Position numbers and translations under genes: made by a program. Shown here in pieces: positions 56,889 to 64,000 of a stretch of DNA of 64,000 nt. Numbering within the stretch: the stretch's first letter is position 1; the number at the start of each line of letters is the position of its first letter. The notes beneath the pieces are model-generated. The model saw only the letters and a program-made list of their open reading frames with translations. It was not told the origin of the DNA and did not search any database. Origin of the DNA: Stemphylium vesicarium (Eukaryota > Ascomycota > Dothideomycetes > Pleosporales > Pleosporaceae); the NCBI GenBank assembly GCA_004380135.1, contig QXCR01000041.1:186001-250000 (forward strand), in the 5' to 3' direction.

Positions 56889-57952
56889 ATGAGTGCACCA
56901 ACCCTTCTGACAATACCCGTTGAGCTACGAGAACTCATATACGAGTTCCTCTTCAGCAGCTACACGATCCGACACGGGTTCAAACACCCAAGCGTCCCCA
57001 GCGATGACTCAGAATCTTCTAATCGCGTTGCACTGCTACTCACCTGTCGCCAAATATCTGCAGAGGCAAGCCGCCATCTTCCGCTGAATTGCGTCTTTCA
57101 TTTTCGCGGCACAGAAAATCTACTGGAGACGCTTCTTTCGATTGATCAGAGTGTTCTGACCCGACTACGTCACATTCGAGTCCGCGCCTACCCGTTCCCC
57201 CTGTACTCCTCTGGAACTTCACAATACTACCCGACATACTATGCTGCAAACGCGCTTACGCTCTTTCCTGGCCTCTGTCTTGATACATTAGTCGTTGAAG
57301 ACTGCTGGCATGGTTTTGGCATGTGCGACGGCTGGCGAGACGTCACAACTTACTTCGACATCGAAGCCCTTCTTAACAGCGATGCGTGGAAAGAGCTCAC
57401 CTACATAACCCCATGTAGCGACTTCATCGCCTCGGGCTACGATCATCGGCACAAACGCTCAGCTCAACCCGAGACCTGGGATACGCTCATCAAGGAACGC
57501 GACGGAGAGGAATTTGGCGCAGAGGTCAAGATGTACATTGTTCCGTACGAGCAACAAAGTGCTTCTGGCGATGACAGGACTGAAGACGGCCGCATCATGC
57601 AGCCCTGGGCGGCAAAGCCTGGAAACGAAGTCAACGAGAACTGGCGCATCGCGGGACCGGAGCAAGATATGAAAGGCGAGGTGAGAATTATGGCAAAACG
57701 AGGCAAGAGAGCAAGAGCAGTGCAGCTAGGTCTGAGCGAAAAGAGGACATGGAAGGAGCTGAAGGGAAAAGAGGCAGGTGGTTTTGCCCCCGAAGGTAAG
57801 CAGGGTTCAGCGCCGCGGATGTGTGCAAGGTCACAGCTAACATGATTGCAGGATGGACACCATATCATAATGACATGGCGGATGCAGTTGGGTGGATATA
57901 TGGCGGCTATGGACGGAGGATGCAGTTAGCAAACGCTGCCCTGCACAGTTGA
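56889..57952 (+). CDS. F-box-like/2EXR-type protein (335 aa)
   Basis: Two exons, 56889-57795 and 57852-57952, with a 56-nt intron (GTAAGC donor, GCTAAC branch point, CAG acceptor), giving 335 aa. The N-terminus (LLTIPVELRELIYEFLFSS) is the short F-box-like/2EXR helix pair common in fungal families, followed by ALLLTCRQISAEAS, the usual CRQIxxEA helix. A folded middle part contains LDTLVVEDCWHG and an ELTYITPCSDF segment. The second exon adds GWTPYHNDMADAVGWIYGGY, a C-terminal block that looks conserved and would be lost if the intron were missed. Function unknown. Members are numerous and lineage-specific in Pleosporales. No signal peptide or membrane segment. Confidence 0.83.
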
Positions 57953-58722
57953 CTACATCGCTTCACCACGCAGCCCGTCTATGGACCATGGATGTCAAAT
58001 GCTCGGATTCAAGATTGAGTACGATGGATCGTTTGGCCCCATGGTGTGAGCTCGCACCCCTGTGTCGAATTAGCCTGTATGCGCCTAGCACCGGGGTACG
58101 ACAGGTTTTCCTCCTTACACAGGTTGCCGGGCTGTGGAGTGGCGCGCGGATGTTGGAAGGCGGCTTAGATGTCTCGCGCTATGTGTCGCATGGCGTGTTG
58201 AGATATGACTATAACCTGCCTACACTGGAGAATTTTCCATTGAGAGTATAGTGCTGCATTATTGTGTTTGCGTAGTGATTTGTATTGTGAGCCTAAAATG
58301 GTTGGCGTGGGAGTCGTCTCCAAACATCGCGCAGACATGTCTGAGGCGCAAACACCCGCTAGCGATCGCCGCGGTTACCGCAACTGCATCGCATGACAGC
58401 CATGGGGCTCTTTTCTGCATGTTTACCTAGGTGCCTTGCATCGCCGCTGCTTTGCAGTGCGCGAGGAGCTTTCCTCTTTAATGTAGTCGTCCAACGCTTA
58501 CCGGGGGTGGTGAAGGAAGCCGTGGTACAAGTACAAGTAGTCACGGTAGGTCCAGCACTTGCTCGACAGCTTCGTCTTCTCTCATTCCAACGATACGCGC
58601 CCACGAGAACGTGGCACTGTACTTTGCTTGCTTGTACAGTCCACTCGCCTTCGCAGCTTTCCAGGCTCCATATCCTCATCCTCATGCGATAACCTTCCAC
58701 TGTCAGTCAGGTTCAAAACGAC
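57953..58722. other. intergenic region
   Basis: A 770-bp spacer before the carboxypeptidase gene. Short frames are present on both strands without recognisable motifs. Confidence 0.5.
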
Positions 58723-61700
58723 ATGGTAAGCATCCATGGCAGATAAGCAATTACGCTCACGTACTGATTTTTACTAGTTTCGACTATCGCACTTCCTCCT
58801 GGCATTGCCTGCCGTTCATGTCGGGCTTTCGCTCGCCCAGCAGTTTCCGCTTCCTGTTACCTACGATACTGTTATCAAGTCACCAGTTGATCCCAGTATC
58901 ACCGTTTCCTACAAGGAACCTGATGCCGACACGTGTGCTACAGCTTTCGGCTCGCAGAAGCAGTACTCGGGTTATGTCAACCTCCCTCCCTTGACGCTTG
59001 AACCATTCCAGCAAGACTACTCCATCAACACTTTCTTCTGGTTCTTCGAGGCTCGCGATAACCCCGAGACTGCTCCATTGACCATATGGCTGAATGGCGG
59101 TCCCGGACAGTCTAGCATGGTCGGTCTCTTTGCTGAAGTGGGGCCTTGCGAGGTCATACAACAATCCGATGGCAGCTACGGTACACAACCGAGGCTTTGG
59201 GGCTGGGACCGCAGCTCCAATATCCTCTTCATCGATCAGCCCACTCAGGCCGGCTTCTCCTACGACGGACGTGTCAATGCATCGATAGACTTCAGTAATG
59301 ACGATCCCGCTGCTGTGGACAGCCGCGAGGAGCCATCGCCCCTTCCAGCTGACGTACCTGTATGGCGATTCAAGAATGGCACCTTTTCTTCTGGGCTCAC
59401 CACCAGCACAGAAGATCTGACTGCTATCGCCGCTAGGTCATCTTGGCATTTTCTCCAGGGCTTCCTATCTGCTTTTCCTCAGTACAACCCCGGCACACAT
59501 CCTGATAGCGACGTCGTGGAGTCGGCTGCAGTCAACCTGTTTGCGGAGAGCTACGGAGGTACCTACGGCCCCATTTTCGCAGACTTCTTCGAAGATCAGA
59601 ACGAGCGAAGAAAGGACGGCACGATATCCAGCGACGCAATAGACATCCATCTTGGCTCTGTGGGAATCGTCAACGGCGTCCTGGACGTTGTGGTTGCAGC
59701 GACATCTGCCTTGCAGTTCGCCTACAATAACACATACGGCATCAAAGGCATCGACTTGACCACTTATCAGAACGGCATTGCCACCGTGAATGAAGAGGTA
59801 GGTTGCAGCGATCTGGTAACGCAATGTGGTCTTCTCGCCGCCACGAATGATCCTGACAACCTCGGCACTGATGAAGATACCAACAACGTTTGCGCAAGTG
59901 CACTATACGTCTGCCAGGTGGCTGCCGGCCCCGCCCAAGCTGTACCTAGAAGCGTTTACGATTATCGAGTGGAGCCTCATATTGGACCACCTGCTGCTTA
60001 CGTGGAGTATCTGAACAAAGCCGACGTTCTACAGTCCATTGGCGCTCCAGTTAATTTCACCTCGTCTAGTAGCGCGGTCATGAATGCTTTCAACTTCAGT
60101 GAGTCGCTACAACGAGATAGTTCTCCCAGAGAAATGATTTACTGACTTCTACGATAGATGGCGACGCGGCCCGTGGGATTCAACTGCCCTCTCTGGCTGG
60201 CCTGCTCGAGCGTGGCATCAAAGTAGCACTTATTTACGGCGACGCAGATCTCATAGGCAACTGGTATGGAGGTCAAAATGTGTCGCTTCAGCTTGCTGGC
60301 CTAGTTCCAGGATACGACACAGCCTTCCCGTCTGCAGGATATGCCCAGATTATTGTCAATGAGTCGTATGTCGGCGGAGCCGTACGTCAGTATGGCAACC
60401 TGTCATTTTCTCGGATCTACGATGCCGGCCACATGGTACCTTACTATCAACCGGAGACTGCATTCACGGTGTTCACTCGTATCATTCAAGGTGACGACAT
60501 CAGCATGGGTCGCAATGTCGACTTGTCTACATTTGGTACTGAAGGGCCTAGCACTTCGGATCGCAAGAATGTGGTACCGCCCCAGCCTGAATCAGAATGT
60601 TGGATACGCGAAGCTGTCACCTGCACCCCAGAGGAAAGGGCTGCTATCGCTCAGGGTAAGGGTACCGTCGAGGCTGGCATATGGATGCTTGCAGGTGGGA
60701 ACAGCACACCGAGTGATAGACCAGGAAATTACTCAGTGGTGCCAAAGTCACCGCCTACACCGGCAGCGACTATGCCACTTACCGGGGTATTCAGCGCTAC
60801 CAGTACTCCAGTCATCGATAAAACCTCAGGGAGCGAGTCTCTACAGCACCGTTTTCCGTTTCGCTTGCCCCGCCGCGCCGTTACCCTTTCAGGGCAAGAA
60901 GAAGAAGGCGGAAAGAAAATAAGGAATGGTCTCATCGGAGGACTTGCTGCGGCTGCTGCTTTGTTGTTGTGAGTGCCGTTGCACTGACATATCCTATGCT
61001 ACATAGATAGACTGGCACACTCGTTCAAGGATACCCTCTACTACAAAGCCCAGCACCCCACTCCTAATGTCTTGCCTACCAGTTGCTATGCTGCATGGTT
61101 ATTAACCGAAGATTGTGTAGTGGTTTGCTCACGATGCTATTCTGTTGCCGTTGTTTCAGACGCCGCAAGGACTACGACGGCCCACTTCCAGATGACGGGG
61201 AGAAAGGGCCTGTGGTCGTCAAGCGTGTGCTCGATCAGGAACCAGAGCCATTACCTATGCGCCGACCACTGACGAGCCTGGAACCAATACCGGAAGCAAG
61301 TCCACGGCCAAGCGAAGAAGCGAGACGACCACCGCCGGCGCCTGGAAAGCCAACACCCATGCCGGTGCAGGTGGAAGAAGAGCCATTGGCGCCCGTACAA
61401 CGAGCCGTTTCCGTGCCGCAAAACGGTCACCCGTCGACAAATGTCCTGAGCAGACGCCCAACGGAAAATGTGCAGACCCCTTCCACACGCCCTTCCGAAC
61501 CCGCTGCCACAGCGCCGGTGCAGCGCGTGGTACCCGCGCCTCCCACGCCACCAGCGTCACCACCACGAGAACTCACGCCGCCACCGCGAGTGCCGACGCA
61601 GCCGCGTACGTTGCCTCCGACGCAAGGACAGCCAGCAACTCCACCTCCTCCCGAGCCTACTCCTTCTCCCGGTCCTGTTCCTGTGTCTGTGAAACAGCCG

Positions 61701-61949
61701 GTTACGCCTCCCCCTCGCTCACCGCTACGCACACCAACGAATGTCCCGTTGCCGCCTAGTCCTCCTTCAGAGCCTGCGCCTGCCCCTTCGCTGCTCACAC
61801 GCATCAGGACTATGTTTGGAGGCGCGGCGGAGGCTGAGAGTCCTGCTGGACAGACGGATGGCGCTGGTGATCGGTTGAGAGGACCGCATTTGCGGGGTGT
61901 TGCGAAGTTGTCGCCAGCTCGGATGCGAAAGGATGTGTTTTCAGTGTAG
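58723..61949 (+). CDS. serine carboxypeptidase (S10) with a C-terminal membrane anchor and Pro-rich tail
   Basis: Four exons: 58723-58725 (the ATG alone), 58778-60098, 60158-60968 and 61121-61949, giving 987 aa. The start codon abuts a GTAAGC donor; splicing adds a signal peptide (FRLSHFLLALPAVHVGLSLAQQ) that otherwise has no Met. S10 features: NGGPGQSSM oxyanion loop, AESYGGTYGP with the catalytic Ser, YGDADLIGNW with the Asp, and DAGHMVPYYQP with the His. After the peptidase domain a linker with LPRRAV leads to a helix (NGLIGGLAAAAALL). The 152-nt last intron (GTGAGT donor, ATTAAC branch point, TAG acceptor) extends it with FGLLTMLFCCRC, then RRRKDYD and about 260 Pro-rich residues. Without that splice the protein stops after the hydrophobic run at 60972. 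The tail would be cytosolic. Topology resembles Kex1 (lumenal peptidase, one membrane pass), but sorting to Golgi or surface is inference. Confidence 0.85.
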
Positions 61950-62457
61950 ATCAAGATATTGTAAGTTTCTGATGCAGTGGGCGTGACTTTAGGCTATGCG
62001 GGGTTGACTTGTTTCCTATCGTCTTTACGCAAGGAGGTGCATAGTTTGCGACGTGCGGTTGTCGCAACGCTGTCGATTGAAGAGCAAAGGACGATAGGGA
62101 AGGCGAGGTGTAAGGACACAGTAGGGTTTGAGCGCTTTGCGGTTAGATTGCTTGTCCTGCTATTAGGTACCCTGGAATTGATCATCTGTATTCTTCTCAT
62201 CTGCTTCCATCCATAACGCGTATCATGTCCGTGGTGAGGACAACAATGACCATCACAGTGTCCCTAGATACCAGGCAGTCATTGTCTCGCACGAAGCAGC
62301 AAATCTAGGAACCGTTGTTGAGACAATTGTGTGCGTGCCATCAGAACGAGATTCGAAACTTCTTTAGTTGGGTAGAGTACTACAGCAAAACAAAATCGAG
62401 AAATCTAATTTTCATTACGTAATTGGTAGTCTCCGTTGTGGCCAGAAGAAGACAGAC
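61950..62457. other. intergenic region
   Basis: About 500 bp between the carboxypeptidase gene (+) and the pseudogene (-), converging. No feature was recognised. Confidence 0.5.
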
Positions 62458-63667
62458 TCAGATGTTCCAATTAATGGGCGACCGGGCCGTGGTACTTTTT
62501 GCTGGTTCGATCCATTCGTCTGGCACCCCCCACTCCTTCTCTCTCTCCCACCGGAATGGCTCTGCTGATAGATAGGCAACGCAGGTGATATGTGCGGGAT
62601 ATCCCAAAGTAGCTCCTGCGGCCGTGTTAAAGGCTTCGAGTTTTGCCATCGAGATCGGTTCCCAGCGATTCAGAGCCTCGGGTACATCATCTGACATGTC
62701 GGCATTGTCCAAGTAAATGCGAAACCTGGGCGTAGCAGGATGCCCCCAAAGATCGTCTATCCAGTGCGCAACTCTCAGAAACTCACGCATCCATTCGGAG
62801 TACTGGATCCATTCTGACAGTAAGGCAGGGGATGCGTCGTGTAATGCATGTAGAAGGTCTGAAACAGGGACCCCATTGTCTTGGCACAATCACTTCAGAA
62901 GCCTCTGGTTTCCCTGCTGAGAAAAGTTACAGCGCCTCGTAATGGTAGATCCCCAGACTCTGACAGGGAGGGTATGTAACCTGCATGGACCCGATAGCCT
63001 TGATAAGAAGCTCTGTGGAAGCTGAGTCATCGGCCAGAAGGGTGTCGAGCGTTGCTGCAGCGCGTAGGCTAATTTCCCAGCGACCCAAGCGATGTACGAT
63101 GCGATCGTCTCCGGAGAACAGTAAGTGGAAGTAGGGATTGATTTGAAATTGGCTAAGATCAAGCCAAGAGAGGTTTCCTTCTTCGCGGCTTACCGACTGT
63201 ACAGTGTTGTGGAAGGTACTAGACTAGTGTATATCCAGCTGATTGAGTGACTGGGCGACGGTGGCTAGCAAATCAGGTAGCTGGGCCAGGCTCGCTGGGA
63301 AGTAGATGTATTTGCGACCTTCTGCTGTGACCCTCCTGTCAATGTTGCGAGCCACTTGTATGCCAAATTGTCCAATCTTCTCAGTGCTGTACTCTTGCAT
63401 GGGTCTACAGTTTTCTCCGATGCGTGTGGCGTATCCAACGGGTGCGCAAAACCGCACGGAGCGGAACCCCTCTCTGTTCTTGGGATGGCTGACTACAGAG
63501 ATTGCAGAAGAGCGCCAGGCGGTCGAGACAAGCAGCACTCGCATCTGAGCTTCTGGTCCCGCAAATTGGAGAATCAGATCTAGTAGTTCGGGAATGTGAA
63601 AGACTGTGTTCTGAACGACGGCAAGATCGCCCTCCACTCGCCACGTGCGTCGGAATTTGTTCACCAA
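62458..63667 (-). pseudogene. decayed F-box-like protein gene
   Basis: Three consecutive frames read as one broken protein of a large fungal F-box family. The first (down to 63227) has FHIPELLDLILQFAGPEAQM and LVSTAWRSSA, an F-box-like start. It is cut by TAG at 63224-63226, after which the same frame goes on with NLSWLDLSQFQINPYFHLLF and a PPCQSLGIYHYEAL segment, both typical of the family, before TAA at 62927-62929. The rest (CQDNGVPVSDLLHALHD to 62458) is in another frame, directly behind a TGA at 62890-62892. No ATG precedes the F-box in its frame, and an upstream TAG closes it. So there are at least three stops, one frame change and a lost start. An intron at 62937-63000 could bypass the TAA but would delete the conserved block. 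Confidence 0.75.
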
Positions 63668-64000
63668 TCCAATAAGCAGCTATGCGTCTGTCGATTTGCT
63701 CACTGACGTGCTTCCTCCACAATTCGACGGCTGACTGTTCTTCTCCTGAGTAAGGAGGCGATGTTCTCGGAGCGGCGTTTGCGACATCCCGGATATGGTG
63801 TAAGGATGTATGGCCTTTGGCTTTACTTAGATGGAGCTGTGGCTGGTAGATTAAGCAAAGGTAAGAGTCCCTATCTTCCAAGGTCGACCTGGGCTGATTG
63901 CTGGCTATAGAGGAAACCATCGAGATCACGGATCCCATGTTTTCATGCAAGAGAAGTGCCGGTAGTCCCGAGAGTGGTGACGTGGAAGCAGAAGTGCAGC
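63668..64000. other. window edge, nothing supported
   Basis: A frame at 63405-63950 (-) overlaps the pseudogene start in another frame. It has no recognisable motif, and the sequence ends before any further context. Confidence 0.4.

Overview
This is nuclear DNA from a filamentous ascomycete, most likely a dothideomycete of the order Pleosporales. The genes have short introns (about 45-70 nt, GTRNGT donors, CTRAY branch points and YAG acceptors). They include fungal families such as 2EXR/F-box-like proteins, a UstYa-type oxidase, a GPI mannosyltransferase, Cdc4, Hop1, Blm10 and Psf3. Intergenic distances are roughly 0.3-2 kb and strands alternate, with no operons. I rebuilt exons by eye from splice consensus, reading frame and family motifs; no alignment or RNA evidence was available.

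Layout. Bases 1-8498 are gene-poor and hold one small gene for a Cys/His-rich protein (5560-5823, -). Then come glycerol kinase (8499-10435, -), a 2EXR protein (11918-12685, +), a UstYa-like oxidase gene carrying an in-frame stop (12729-13832, -) and, divergent from it, a Tyr/Gly-rich small secreted protein (14892-15165, +). A 1.9 kb spacer with a 39-nt poly-C run separates these from a long disordered protein (17062-19863, -) and the meiotic axis protein Hop1 (21767-24075, -).

The middle holds Cdc4 (25671-28989, +), a BRAP2/Etp1-type RING/UBP-finger protein (29621-31820, +), a formin-type GBD/FH3 protein without an actin-assembly domain (32813-35548, -), a mucin-like secreted protein (36465-38629, -), GPI mannosyltransferase 2 (39964-41542, -), ribosomal protein eL8 (41820-42722, +), an ornithine cyclodeaminase/mu-crystallin family protein (43046-44604, -) and proteasome activator Blm10 (45029-51000, -).

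The right part holds GINS subunit Psf3 (51964-52654, +), a coiled-coil protein with Cys/His motifs (52915-54638, -), a dolichol-type cis-prenyltransferase (55069-56250, +), a second 2EXR/F-box-like protein (56889-57952, +), a serine carboxypeptidase that appears membrane-anchored with a long proline-rich tail (58723-61949, +) and a decayed F-box-like pseudogene (62458-63667, -).

Most genes are unlinked housekeeping functions: glycerol use, SCF ubiquitin ligase, proteasome, DNA replication, meiosis, dolichol and GPI-anchor synthesis, and translation. The accessory-looking material lies at 11.9-15.2 kb (UstYa plus Tyr-rich secreted peptide), 36.4-38.7 kb (mucin-like protein), 58.7-62 kb (anchored peptidase) and in the two gene-poor or decayed ends.
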